Below are positions 1 through 7,217 of a stretch of DNA of 39,273 nt, one piece after another. The DNA is taken from the NCBI GenBank assembly GCA_041178545.1, contig JBEGVB010000129.1, forward strand, positions 1 through 39,273. Direction: 5' to 3'. Made by a program: the position numbers and the translations under genes. Under the pieces are notes generated by a model. That model saw nothing but the letters and a program-made list of their open reading frames with translations. It searched no databases and was not told the origin of the DNA. The stretch's first letter is position 1. The number at the start of each line of letters is the position of its first letter. Origin of the DNA: JBEATZ01 sp041178545 (lineage in GTDB: Bacteria > Planctomycetota > UBA1135 > UBA2386).

Positions 1-1
1 G

Positions 2-499
2 GCCGGTCCCTTCGGCATCGGCGTCTACGCGAAGGCCCCCATCGAACAAGCCGAGGTGCTGCCCAGCCTGGGCACCGCCGGCACCCCCGCGGTCCGCGGC
101 ATCCTCGAGACCCGGCACGGCAAGGTCGGCTTCCTCGGCCTGCACCTGCCACCCCCGGTCGACCGGGAGGGCAGCAAGCGGCGCGATGCCGGCCTCGCCT
201 CCGTCGCGGGAGCGGTCGCCGAGTTGCCATCCCGCCGCATCGTGGCGGGCGACTTCAACGCGACGCCGTGGTCGCGCCCGTTCCAGCGGATGCTGGAACA
301 GAGTGCGCTGCTCGACGCCGCGCCGGGGCATGGCGTGCAGGGCACCTGGCCCGCGCAACTGCCGGGGCTCTTCCGCGTGCCCATCGACCACGTGCTCGTG
401 AGTCCGGGTTTCGGGGTCAGCCGCTACGCCAACAGCGGCACGATCGGCTCCGACCACCTCGCGCGCCACGCGACCCTCGTGATGCCCGACGCGCACTGA
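2..499 (+). CDS. EEP-family phosphoesterase, C-terminal part (gene starts outside window)
   Basis: The frame is open from base 2 to the TGA at 497-499, so this is the end of a longer gene. The visible 165 residues carry the second half of an endonuclease/exonuclease/phosphatase fold: a GDFNATPW motif near the middle, then PIDHVLV, and finally GSDHLARHATLV. The Asp-Asn of GDFN, the Asp-His of PIDH and the SDH of GSDH are the family's metal and catalytic residues, and all are present. In this superfamily such proteins hydrolyse phosphodiester or phosphomonoester bonds in nucleic acids, lipids or inositols, so the substrate cannot be given. Sequence just before GDFN (GLASVAGAVAELPSRRIVAG) fits the usual helix-strand approach. 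Membrane segments, if any, would lie in the missing N-terminus. The neighbouring tRNA is on the other strand. Confidence 0.85.
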   Translation, partial: AGPFGIGVYAKAPIEQAEVLPSLGTAGTPAVRGILETRHGKVGFLGLHLPPPVDREGSKRRDAGLASVAGAVAELPSRRIVAGDFNATPWSRPFQRMLEQSALLDAAPGHGVQGTWPAQLPGLFRVPIDHVLVSPGFGVSRYANSGTIGSDHLARHATLVMPDAH

Positions 500-533
500 G
501 GGTCGGCACCGCACGCCTGCCCGGGCGGGGAAG

Positions 534-632
534 TGGCGGGAGTGCATGGGAATCGAACCCACCGGGGACCGCTCTAGGCGACCCCCCACAGGTTTTGAAG
601 ACCAGGCAGAACACCAGCTCTGATGCACTCCC
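534..632 (-). tRNA. selC: tRNA-Sec (selenocysteine, anticodon UCA)
   Basis: Read on the minus strand, 632-625 (GGGAGTGC) pairs perfectly with 545-538, an 8-bp acceptor stem. Discriminator G is at 537 and an encoded CCA at 536-534. The D arm is 6 bp (CAGAGC/GTTCTG, one G.U) with a four-base TGGT loop. The anticodon loop CTTCAAA at 600-594 holds TCA at 598-596. The anticodon stem has one U.U mismatch. A long variable arm and a 5-bp T stem with loop TTCGATT (557-551) follow. The 8+5 acceptor/T architecture, long D stem and UCA anticodon are specific to bacterial tRNA-Sec and exclude a serine tRNA or a chance fold. It implies selA, selB, selD and selenoprotein genes elsewhere; none is recognised here. 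Confidence 0.95.
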
Positions 633-751
633 GCAGAGTGGCTGCGCACGCGGGAACCGCGCCACAACGCTGGCGGGGCCAGTGTGCGACCCTGCACCAG
701 CAGAAGCAAGGACGCCACGGCAACGTGCGTGCACCGATTCGGGGCCGGGAG

Positions 752-780
752 TTCCCACGGAACCGGCGATCGGATAGCCT
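752..780 (+). promoter_or_regulatory. Candidate promoter of the DEAD-box helicase gene
   Basis: TTCCCA at 752-757, a 17-nt spacer and TAGCCT at 775-780 resemble a housekeeping promoter (4/6 match at -35, TANNNT at -10). Transcription would start near 787 and leave a leader of about 140 nt before the ATG at 930. Confidence 0.35.
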
Positions 781-863
781 CTTTGCCCAACAAGCGCCCC
801 GCAGCACCCGCGAGAGTCCCGAAGGACGTCGACACGCGCACTGGTGCCTCACGTGGCGGCGCA

Positions 864-921
864 ACCCGCCTGTTCCGAATGTTCGCAACGCACCCCAGGA
901 GGGGCTGCGGCTGAGGCGGGT
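864..921 (+). promoter_or_regulatory. Nested stem-loops in the 5' leader of the helicase mRNA
   Basis: ACCCGCCT at 864-871 is the exact reverse complement of AGGCGGGT at 914-921. Inside it, 889-896 pairs with 901-909 (eight pairs, C905 bulged) around an AGGA tetraloop at 897-900. The outer stem buries the only plausible Shine-Dalgarno sequence, GAGG at 913-916, upstream of the ATG at 930. The structure could reduce translation until melted or remodelled; that role is inference. Confidence 0.4.
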
Positions 922-929
922 CTGCACTC

Positions 930-2462
930 ATGACCCAGAACTCGTTTGACTCGCTCGGCCTGTCCGAGCCCATCCTGCGCGCGCTCGCCGCGTGCAACTA
1001 CACGACCCCGACCCCGATCCAGTCGCGCGCCATCCCGCACCTGCTGCAGGGCCGCGACCTGCTGGGCATCGCCCAGACCGGCACCGGCAAGACCGCAGCG
1101 TTCGGGCTGCCGATGCTCCAGTTGCTTGCGGCCTCGCGCACCCCGCGCCAGCCCCGCATGCCGCGTTCCCTGGTGCTCGCACCCACGCGTGAACTCGCGA
1201 CGCAGATCGTCGAGTCCCTCGAGGGCTACGGCGCCAACCTCGGGATGCGCATCGCGCGCATCTTCGGCGGCGTCGGCCAGCAGCCGCAGGTGCAGGCACT
1301 GCACCGCGGCCTCGACATCCTCGTGGCCACGCCCGGCCGCCTGCTCGACCTGATCGACCAGCGGCACTGTGACCTGCGCGCCGTCGAGATCCTCGTCCTG
1401 GACGAGGCCGACCGCATGCTGGACATGGGCTTCCTGCCCGACGTGAAGCGCGTGATCCAGCGCCTGCCCGAGGAGCGCCAGTCCCTGCTGTTCTCGGCCA
1501 CCATGCCGCCTGACATCGCGTCGCTGGCCAAGAACCTGCTGGTGGACCCGCTGCGCATCGAGGTCACCCCGCCCGCGGCCACGGCAGACCGCGTCGAGCA
1601 GTCGGTGTACTTCGTCGAGAAGGACGCGAAGCGCGACCGACTCGGCGAGCTGCTGTCCGACCCGCAGTTCGTGCGCACGCTCGTCTTCACGCGCACGAAG
1701 CACGGCGCCGACAAGGTGGCAAAGCACCTCGTCAAGATCGGCATCGACGCGCACGCCATCCACGGCAACAAGTCCCAGAGTGCGCGCGAGCGCGCCCTGG
1801 AGCAGTTCCGCGAGGGCACGACTCCCGTGCTGGTCGCCACCGACATCGCTGCGCGCGGCATCGACGTGGCCGAGATCTCGCACGTGGTCAACTTCGAGCT
1901 GCCCAACATCCCGGAGAGCTACGTGCACCGCATCGGCCGCACCGCGCGCGCCGGGCGCGAGGGCATCGCGATCTCCTTCTGCGACCGCGAGGAACGCGAG
2001 TACCTGCGCGACATCGAGAAGCTGATCCGCAAGCGGATCCCGGTGCTGGAGTTCGAGGGCTCGGTGGCCCCCGCCCGTGCGCCGCACGCACGTGAGCACG
2101 GCGAGATCCACCGCGAGGCACGGCCGAAGCCGGCGCCGCGCCAGGAGTCGCACGTGCACCACGACCGCGCGCCCCACCAGGGCAGCGAACGTGGCCAGCA
2201 CGGCCACCGCGACGCCGCAGCGGCTCCCCGCAGCGACGACCGCAGGCAGGGCCCGTCCCAGCGGGCGCCGCAGGGCCCGCGCCACCACGGCGACCGGGAC
2301 CGCGGGCACCGCGCCGAGCGCGGCAACGCCAGCTCGCAGGGCCAGGGCCAACGGCGCGACGACCACGGCGCACACCGCGGGTCCCACCACCGCTCCGACG
2401 AGCGCAGTGGCCGGCGGCCGCACGGCTCGGGCCAGGGCGGCGGCCGCCGCGGCAGGCGCTGA
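930..2462 (+). CDS. rhlE: DEAD-box ATP-dependent RNA helicase, RhlE-like
   Basis: A 510-residue protein that should unwind short RNA duplexes in the cytoplasm. All core motifs are present in order: Q motif PTPIQ, P-loop AQTGTGKT, PTREL, DEAD in LDEADRMLDMGF, SAT in LFSATMP, then the second RecA lobe with LVFTRTK, ATDIAARGID and HRIGRTARAG. The two lobes fill about residues 1-375. The last 130 residues are low complexity, rich in His, Arg, Gly, Gln and Asp, as in the disordered RNA-binding tails of RhlE-type helicases linked to ribosome assembly or RNA decay. The ATG at 930 is the first start after an in-frame TGA at 912-914. The SD is weak (GAGG, 913-916). A 46-nt gap separates it from the channel gene downstream, which seems to have its own promoter. 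Confidence 0.95.
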   Translation: MTQNSFDSLGLSEPILRALAACNYTTPTPIQSRAIPHLLQGRDLLGIAQTGTGKTAAFGLPMLQLLAASRTPRQPRMPRSLVLAPTRELATQIVESLEGYGANLGMRIARIFGGVGQQPQVQALHRGLDILVATPGRLLDLIDQRHCDLRAVEILVLDEADRMLDMGFLPDVKRVIQRLPEERQSLLFSATMPPDIASLAKNLLVDPLRIEVTPPAATADRVEQSVYFVEKDAKRDRLGELLSDPQFVRTLVFTRTKHGADKVAKHLVKIGIDAHAIHGNKSQSARERALEQFREGTTPVLVATDIAARGIDVAEISHVVNFELPNIPESYVHRIGRTARAGREGIAISFCDREEREYLRDIEKLIRKRIPVLEFEGSVAPARAPHAREHGEIHREARPKPAPRQESHVHHDRAPHQGSERGQHGHRDAAAAPRSDDRRQGPSQRAPQGPRHHGDRDRGHRAERGNASSQGQGQRRDDHGAHRGSHHRSDERSGRRPHGSGQGGGRRGRR

Positions 2463-2477
2463 GGCGCTGCATGCTTT

Positions 2478-2507
2478 CCCGCAGGCCGCCCACGGGTAGC
2501 CTGCGGG
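2478..2507 (+). repeat. 9-bp perfect inverted repeat ending one base before the channel start codon
   Basis: CCCGCAGGC at 2478-2486 and GCCTGCGGG at 2499-2507 are exact reverse complements with a 12-nt loop. It lies between the helicase stop and the ATG at 2509. It may terminate the helicase mRNA (no T run follows) or be a protein-binding palindrome overlapping the -10 at 2497-2502. Confidence 0.5.
2497..2502 (+). promoter_or_regulatory. TANNNT -10 element, predicted leaderless start of the MscS gene
   Basis: TAGCCT lies 6 nt upstream of the ATG at 2509 and no Shine-Dalgarno sequence is present. The usual 6-8 nt between -10 and transcription start would place the mRNA 5' end at or beside the start codon. 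Confidence 0.4.
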
Positions 2508-2508
2508 C

Positions 2509-3711
2509 ATGCAAACCGTCCTGACGCAGGCGGCACAGGAGCCCGCAACGCAGGCTCCATCCGAGGCCACGCAGTGGATGCGGAGCGAACTGCCGGCCTG
2601 GCTGCAGGAGACCACGTTCCTGCTGGAGAACTGGCAGTGGCTCGCGCTGCTGCTCACCGCCCTCGCGGGCGTCGTGGTCGAGCGCGTACTGGGGTACGCC
2701 GTTCGCAGTGCGATCCTCGCCACCCTGCGCCGCCGCCACGTCACGCTCGACGACCGCACCGTCAACCACGGCGTCCGCCCGTTCCGCATCGTGGCCATGG
2801 GCGCCACCTGGTGGGTCGTGCTGCACCTGCTGGACTTCCACCCCACGGCAGAGGCAGTCCTCACCGCGCTTGCCAAGCTCGTTGCCATCGGCGGCACGGT
2901 GTGGGGCGCCTACCGACTGGTGGACGTGGCCATGGCCGCACTGGCGGTGCGCGCATCGCGCACGGCATCGCGACTCGACGACCTGCTGGTGCCGCTGGTG
3001 GGCAAGTCGCTCAAGATCTTCATCGCGGCCTTCGGCTCGGTCTTCCTCGCCGCCAACTTCGACGTCAACGTGGGCAGCCTGCTCGCTGGCCTCGGCCTCG
3101 GCGGCCTGGCCTTCGCCCTCGCCGCCCAGACCACCGTGAAGAACCTGTTCGGCTCCGTGACCGTGCTGGTCGACCGCCCGTTCCAGATCGGTGACGTCGT
3201 GGTCATCGGTGGCATCGAGGGCACCGTCGAGGAGTTCGGGTTCCGGTCCACGCGGATCCGCACGCCGCAGGACTCGCTGGTGACGATCGCAAACTCCGAG
3301 CTGCTGGACGCGAAGGTCGAGAACCTCGGCGCCCGCCGGCACCGGCGGTGGCGCAACCTCCTGTTGTTGCAGCCCACCACGGCCTCGAGCCGTGTCGATG
3401 CATTCTGCGCCGGGATCTGCGAGTTGGTGAAGCTGCACCCGGACTCGCTGCCGCAGGGCTCCTCCGTGGGTCTGGCGGGCTTCGCCAAGGAGGGACTCGA
3501 GGTGCAGGTGGTGGTGAACTTCCGCGTGGCCGACGCCGAGGCCGAGGCGCGCGCCCGCCACAAGCTGGGCACCTGGGTGCTGCAACTCGCCGAGGAACTC
3601 GGCATCGACTTCGCGAGCCCGACCCTGCGCACGGAGCCGAGGAACCTCGCCGCCACGGCAGGCACCGACGATGCCGTGGTGATCGCCCGCCGGATCGCCG
3701 GCATCGCCTGA
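2509..3711 (+). CDS. Small-conductance mechanosensitive channel, MscS family
   Basis: A 400-residue inner-membrane protein. Hydrophobic segments lie at about residues 42-62, 90-108, 124-145, 165-183 and 187-205. The pore-lining helix and start of the beta domain are recognisable in LLAGLGLGGLAFALAAQTTVKNLFGSVTV, followed by DRPFQIGDVVVIGGIEGTVEEFGFRSTRIRT, which is the classic MscS signature. The C-terminal third is the cytoplasmic alpha/beta cage. MscS channels open on membrane tension to release osmolytes during hypo-osmotic shock. Two or three extra N-terminal helices make it longer than E. coli MscS (286 residues), as in many paralogues. No operon partner is evident: the next gene follows after 104 nt and encodes an unrelated secreted protein. 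Confidence 0.93.
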   Translation: MQTVLTQAAQEPATQAPSEATQWMRSELPAWLQETTFLLENWQWLALLLTALAGVVVERVLGYAVRSAILATLRRRHVTLDDRTVNHGVRPFRIVAMGATWWVVLHLLDFHPTAEAVLTALAKLVAIGGTVWGAYRLVDVAMAALAVRASRTASRLDDLLVPLVGKSLKIFIAAFGSVFLAANFDVNVGSLLAGLGLGGLAFALAAQTTVKNLFGSVTVLVDRPFQIGDVVVIGGIEGTVEEFGFRSTRIRTPQDSLVTIANSELLDAKVENLGARRHRRWRNLLLLQPTTASSRVDAFCAGICELVKLHPDSLPQGSSVGLAGFAKEGLEVQVVVNFRVADAEAEARARHKLGTWVLQLAEELGIDFASPTLRTEPRNLAATAGTDDAVVIARRIAGIA

Positions 3712-3815
3712 CCGATCCGCCGCACCGCACGGCCGGGTGTCTTCTGACAGGTGAGGGGGGCGGGCGCGCTCGGTACGGTGCCACCCAACCAAGCCTCCGC
3801 CAACCGACGACTCCC

Positions 3816-5507
3816 ATGAGAAGCACCACCGTGTTGCTTGCGACACTCTGCGCGACCGCAACCGTCCACGCCCAGGCCGTGGCGGAGATCGAGCCCAACG
3901 GCACCGTGGCCACCGCACAGCTCGTCCAGTTCGGGCAGCAGGTCCAGGCGACTCTCGTGGCAGGCGAGGAAGACTGGTTCTTCTTCACGCTCGCCACGGC
4001 GGCAGAGGTGCATGCATCGACCTCCGGCAACAACGCGGTGAACCCGTCGGTGGACACGGGCGTGTTCCTCTACGACGCCTCCGGCACCCAGCTGCTCGCA
4101 TTCAACGACAACCAGCGCGGCGTCCACAGCGACTGTGGCGCGAACCTCGCGCCGGGGCTCTACAACGTGCGTGTCATCGGCAAGACGGCCACCACGGCAG
4201 GCGCCTACGGACTCGACCTGGTCGCGCTGCCCGCGCCCACCAACGTGACCAACGAGGCCGCCGAGCCCAACGGCAATCCTGGCTCGGGCGGTGTACCGAC
4301 GCCCTTCACGCCGGGCGCCGTGGTGCGCGGGAGCATCGCCTCCACCACGGACGAGGACTGGTTCACCTTCTCCATCGCCAACCAGGCACTGTTCCAGGCC
4401 TTCCTGCAAGACGACGGCCTCACGCCCCAGCTGGACCGTGCGCGGCTCGGCATGTTCCTCGAGGGCCCGCCCGGCACGTGGACGGCGCTCGGCACCACGG
4501 CAACCAACGCTGCGAGCCACCGCGTGCTGACCTACCAGCACCCGCAGGTGCTGCAGCCCGGCAACTACGCACTCGTCGTCTCCAGCGGCGGCGCAGCCGT
4601 GGTCAGCCCGTTCACCTACACGGGCGTCGGCAACTACGGCGTGCGCACCCTGCTGCTCGACCTGCCGGGCACCGTCGTCGTCAACGAGGCACCGGAGCCC
4701 AACAACACGCTCAACACCGCGGCCGTGATCGCGGCGGGCAACTTCGCCAACGGTGTCATCACTGCGGCGACCCCGCCCGAGGGCGACTGGTACCTCTTCA
4801 GCGTGAGCGCGCCCACCACCGTGGTGGCCATGACCGTCAACGGCCCGAACAGCCCGATCACGGACACGACGGTGCGCATCCTCAACCAAGCCGGCACTGC
4901 AGTCGCCACCGGTTCCACCGGCGGCCCGTCGAGCCACGGCCGCGTCATCTACACCTGTCCCGTTGCCGGCATCTACTTCGTCGAGGTGGCGGGCGGCACC
5001 ATCACCGCAGCAGGCGACTACACGCTGTACTTCGGCGCGGGCCCCGCGCTGGCCGTGGCCTCGACCTTCAACCAGCAGCCGCCGTCCACCAACGCCTGCC
5101 CCGGCTCCAATGCGCTGCGCCCCGCACTCATCAACGCGAGCGGCGAGGTGCCCCAGGTCGGCTCCACGTTCGTGCTGCGCCTGCAGAACGCGCTGCAGAA
5201 CGGGCTCGCGATCCCGTTCTTCGGCCTCAGCGACACCCTCGCCAACGGCGGAGCGGTGCCGTTGCCATTCGACCTCACCGCCTCGGGCGCCCCGGGCTGC
5301 TTCCTGCGCGTGGACCCGCAGATCACCACGTTCGGCGTCGCCGACGGCAGCGGCGTGCTGCTCAGCACGCTGCAGATCCCCGCATCCGTGGGCTTGCGCG
5401 GGCTGACGATGTACGCCCAGTCCATGCAGCTGGACGCGACCAACAACCTGTTGGGCATCAGCATGTCCAACGACGTGCGGCTGGTCCTGGGCGACCGCGG
5501 CTTCTGA
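3816..5507 (+). CDS. Secreted protein with three PPC-type domains and a lineage-specific C-terminal module
   Basis: A 563-residue exported protein. Residues 1-20 form a signal peptide ending in VHAQA. Three bacterial pre-peptidase C-terminal (PPC) beta domains follow, starting near residues 25, 150 and 294, each with an Glu-Pro-Asn-Gly/Asn entry and an acidic-aromatic core (EEDWFFF, DEDWFTF, EGDWYLF). Residues about 408-563 form a separate domain with two cysteines (NACPG near its start, APGCFLRV later) and a closing pattern GLRGLTMYAQ...LGISMSNDVRLVLG. I recognise the C-terminal module type from planctomycete secreted proteins, where no function is known to me. No protease or glycosidase domain is present. 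PPC domains usually accompany secreted enzymes, so a binding, structural or surface-display role is inferred. The frame stays open upstream, but the ATG at 3816 is chosen because it begins the signal peptide. Confidence 0.8.
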   Translation: MRSTTVLLATLCATATVHAQAVAEIEPNGTVATAQLVQFGQQVQATLVAGEEDWFFFTLATAAEVHASTSGNNAVNPSVDTGVFLYDASGTQLLAFNDNQRGVHSDCGANLAPGLYNVRVIGKTATTAGAYGLDLVALPAPTNVTNEAAEPNGNPGSGGVPTPFTPGAVVRGSIASTTDEDWFTFSIANQALFQAFLQDDGLTPQLDRARLGMFLEGPPGTWTALGTTATNAASHRVLTYQHPQVLQPGNYALVVSSGGAAVVSPFTYTGVGNYGVRTLLLDLPGTVVVNEAPEPNNTLNTAAVIAAGNFANGVITAATPPEGDWYLFSVSAPTTVVAMTVNGPNSPITDTTVRILNQAGTAVATGSTGGPSSHGRVIYTCPVAGIYFVEVAGGTITAAGDYTLYFGAGPALAVASTFNQQPPSTNACPGSNALRPALINASGEVPQVGSTFVLRLQNALQNGLAIPFFGLSDTLANGGAVPLPFDLTASGAPGCFLRVDPQITTFGVADGSGVLLSTLQIPASVGLRGLTMYAQSMQLDATNNLLGISMSNDVRLVLGDRGF

Positions 5508-5522
5508 GTCCGGGCCGGACGG

Positions 5523-6485
5523 TCACCACACCGGCACGCGCGAGCGCGACACGTCGTAGTCGCGTGCCGGGTCGCGGTAGACGTCGGTTGCCCGGTGCAT
5601 CGCCTGCCTCCGCACGTGGTCTGCCTCGGTGCGCGGCGGCTCCAGCAGGTTGAGTTCCACGAGGTCGAGCAGCTGGCGCGACTGGACGTCGACGTGGCCG
5701 CGCCAGAACCGCACGGGTGCCAGCGCCTCGCTGCCGATGCAGTACAGCCCGTTGCATGCCATCACTGCGTCGCCGGCGATGTCGTTGTCCGCAAGGTGCT
5801 CGATGAGTTCGCGCACCACGTGGCCGAGGTCGGCACGGTGGCCGCCGCGCGCCAGCAGGTAGGCGGAGAGGAACCGCTGCTGCGGGTCGTCGCTGCCGAG
5901 CGTGCGGCGCAGGTGCGGCCGTGCAGGCTCGGGGTGGCGCACCAGCCAGCGCACAGCACCGGCGGCAGGGGCGGCGAGCAGCGTGCTCGTGAAGGGCCGG
6001 TTCCACTCGCGTCGCAACGCGTCCACGGACACGCGCAGCAGGGCTTCGGAGGGCGGCGCATCCGTCCGCCGCATCGCCACGGCAGCCAGCTGGCGCTGTT
6101 GGGGGTCCCAGGACGAGAGTGCGGCCTCGAGGGCGGCATGGGCACGCTTGCCCTCGAAATCGAGGTTCCACAGCGCCTCCAGCGCATTGCCCCGGATGCC
6201 GTCGTCCCGGAGCGCCTGCACCCACGCCTCGACTTGTGCTGGCTCCGCCGGCTCCCTTGGCGCGGGGGCGCTCTCGCCCTCGAACTCCGCCTCGGGCTGG
6301 GGCGGTTCGGCCGCATCGCGCTGCAGCAACTCGGCCGCGGCCAGGGCAGGTCCACCGCCTGCCTCGCCTGCATGCACCTCGACCGACAACGGCTCGAAGT
6401 CCGCCCTCCCGGCGACCGCGAACACCAGGCCCGCCCCGAGGAGCGCACCTGCCGTGCCCAGCGCCCAACCCTGACCGCCCGCCAT
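5523..6485 (-). CDS. Membrane-anchored HEAT-like helical repeat protein, function unknown
   Basis: About 320 residues. The start at 6485 gives one N-terminal hydrophobic segment (residues about 6-25), which anchors or exports the chain. A Pro/Glu/Ala-rich linker follows to about residue 80. The rest is predicted all-helical with recurring 30-40 residue units (for example IRGNALEALWNLDFEGKRAH, then PQQRQLAAVAMRRTD and PQQRFLSAYLLARGG), as in HEAT or armadillo scaffolds. No catalytic motif is seen. An alternative ATG at 6497 lies inside the TATATG that I take as the -10 element, so 6485 is preferred. The gene is tail-to-tail with the PPC protein (15-nt gap) and divergent from the EF-P gene. A periplasmic scaffold is the best inference. 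Confidence 0.7.
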   Translation of the reverse strand: MAGGQGWALGTAGALLGAGLVFAVAGRADFEPLSVEVHAGEAGGGPALAAAELLQRDAAEPPQPEAEFEGESAPAPREPAEPAQVEAWVQALRDDGIRGNALEALWNLDFEGKRAHAALEAALSSWDPQQRQLAAVAMRRTDAPPSEALLRVSVDALRREWNRPFTSTLLAAPAAGAVRWLVRHPEPARPHLRRTLGSDDPQQRFLSAYLLARGGHRADLGHVVRELIEHLADNDIAGDAVMACNGLYCIGSEALAPVRFWRGHVDVQSRQLLDLVELNLLEPPRTEADHVRRQAMHRATDVYRDPARDYDVSRSRVPVW

Positions 6486-6494
6486 GCCGCGGAC

Positions 6495-6500
6495 CATATA
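6495..6500 (-). promoter_or_regulatory. Candidate -10 (TATATG) of the HEAT-like gene
   Basis: TATATG lies 9 nt upstream of the ATG at 6485 on the minus strand, with no SD between. The sixth base is G instead of T. Confidence 0.3.
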
Positions 6501-6563
6501 CCGGGGACCGCCGATTCGGCGCCGGGGAATCGGTCCGGGGTGGCAGCGGGGTGGACCTGTCGC

Positions 6564-6569
6564 TAGTTT
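6564..6569 (+). promoter_or_regulatory. Candidate -10 (TAGTTT) of the EF-P gene
   Basis: TAGTTT ends 11 nt before the ATG at 6581, leaving a leader of only a few bases. No SD sequence is visible. Confidence 0.3.
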
Positions 6570-6580
6570 GTTTCGCCCTT

Positions 6581-7129
6581 ATGCAAGTCGCTGCCCTCGA
6601 CCTCCGTCCCGGAATGCTGATCACCTACGAGAACCGCATGAACACGGTCATGTGGTGGAACATCCTCCGCAACGACCGTCGGCAGTTCGTCCAGATGAAG
6701 ATCAAGGACCTGCAGACCGGCCGGGTCACCGAGCTCAAGGAGCACGGCGACACCAAGTACGAGGCGCTGGACAAGGAGGAGGCGGACATCAACCACTCCT
6801 ACCGCGACGGCCAGGAGGAGGTCTTCTACCGGGAGAGCGGCGACGAGGTCCGTTGCCCCATTGCCGCCGCCGAGGAGGCCCTCCAGTGGCAGGCCGAGAC
6901 CTACCGCGGTTTCTTCGTCAACGACCAGTTGGTGGCCGTGTTCCCCCCCAAGCACGCGGTGCTCGAGATCACCGAGACCTCGCCGCCCATCCGCGGCCAG
7001 GGCAGCGGCACCAAGGAAGCGGTGCTCGCGAACGGCATGAAGGTGAAGGTCGGCCTCCTGTGCGACGTCGGCGACAAGGTCCGCATCGACACCGAGACGA
7101 TGGAGTTCAAGGAACGCATCGCGAAGTGA
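6581..7129 (+). CDS. efp: Elongation factor P family protein lacking the modifiable lysine
   Basis: A 182-residue protein with the full three-domain EF-P layout. The N-terminal KOW-like domain contains LRPGMLITYENR and FVQMKIKDLQTGRV, the middle OB domain has INHSYRDGQEEVFY, and the C-terminal OB domain has SPPIRGQGSGTKEAVLANG and ends GDKVRIDTETMEFKERIAK. EF-P enters the ribosomal E site and relieves stalling at proline runs. In canonical EF-P the tip loop reads Pro-Gly-Lys-Gly-x-Ala before Phe. Here the same stretch is Arg-Asn-Asp-Arg-Arg-Gln before Phe36, so Asp32 stands where the lysine (or arginine) that is modified would be. YeiP-type paralogues also lose this lysine. Expression probably starts near 6576 and ends at the hairpin at 7166-7197. 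A second, canonical EF-P elsewhere cannot be excluded. Confidence 0.88.
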   Translation: MQVAALDLRPGMLITYENRMNTVMWWNILRNDRRQFVQMKIKDLQTGRVTELKEHGDTKYEALDKEEADINHSYRDGQEEVFYRESGDEVRCPIAAAEEALQWQAETYRGFFVNDQLVAVFPPKHAVLEITETSPPIRGQGSGTKEAVLANGMKVKVGLLCDVGDKVRIDTETMEFKERIAK

Positions 7130-7165
7130 CGCGCGCGCTCGGAGCACCCGGGCACCCGACCACGA

Positions 7166-7197
7166 CGGGCTGCTCCCGCACCGCGGGAGGCAGCCCG
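7166..7197 (+). terminator. Strong stem-loop after the EF-P gene
   Basis: 7166-7179 pairs with 7183-7197 (14 base pairs, G7189 bulged) around an ACC loop, followed by TTCTCGTT. It has the shape of an intrinsic terminator with a weak T run. It lies 37 nt after the EF-P stop and before the SD of the next gene. Confidence 0.6.
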
Positions 7198-7217
7198 TTC
7201 TCGTTGGAGGGCGGAGC

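Larger units (their letters stand above)
633..929. other. Intergenic region between tRNA-Sec and the helicase gene
   Basis: No convincing coding frame is seen; the open frames here have compositions typical of GC-rich noise. The right part looks like a promoter plus structured 5' leader for the helicase (separate entries). No clear promoter for the leftward tRNA-Sec was recognised. Confidence 0.5.

Noticed and set aside
897..902. AGGAGG as the Shine-Dalgarno sequence of the helicase gene
   Set aside because: It is 27 nt from the ATG, and the frame has a TGA at 912-914, so no closer start can use it. It is better explained as the loop of a hairpin.
3744..3779. CTGACA (3744-3749) with TACGGT (3774-3779) as promoter of the PPC gene
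   Set aside because: The spacer is 24 nt, outside the range for a housekeeping promoter. TACGGT alone remains possible.
7127..7129. EF-P stop TGA as a selenocysteine codon, given the tRNA-Sec
   Set aside because: The protein already ends at the normal EF-P C-terminus and the hairpin is 37 nt downstream, too far for a bacterial SECIS.
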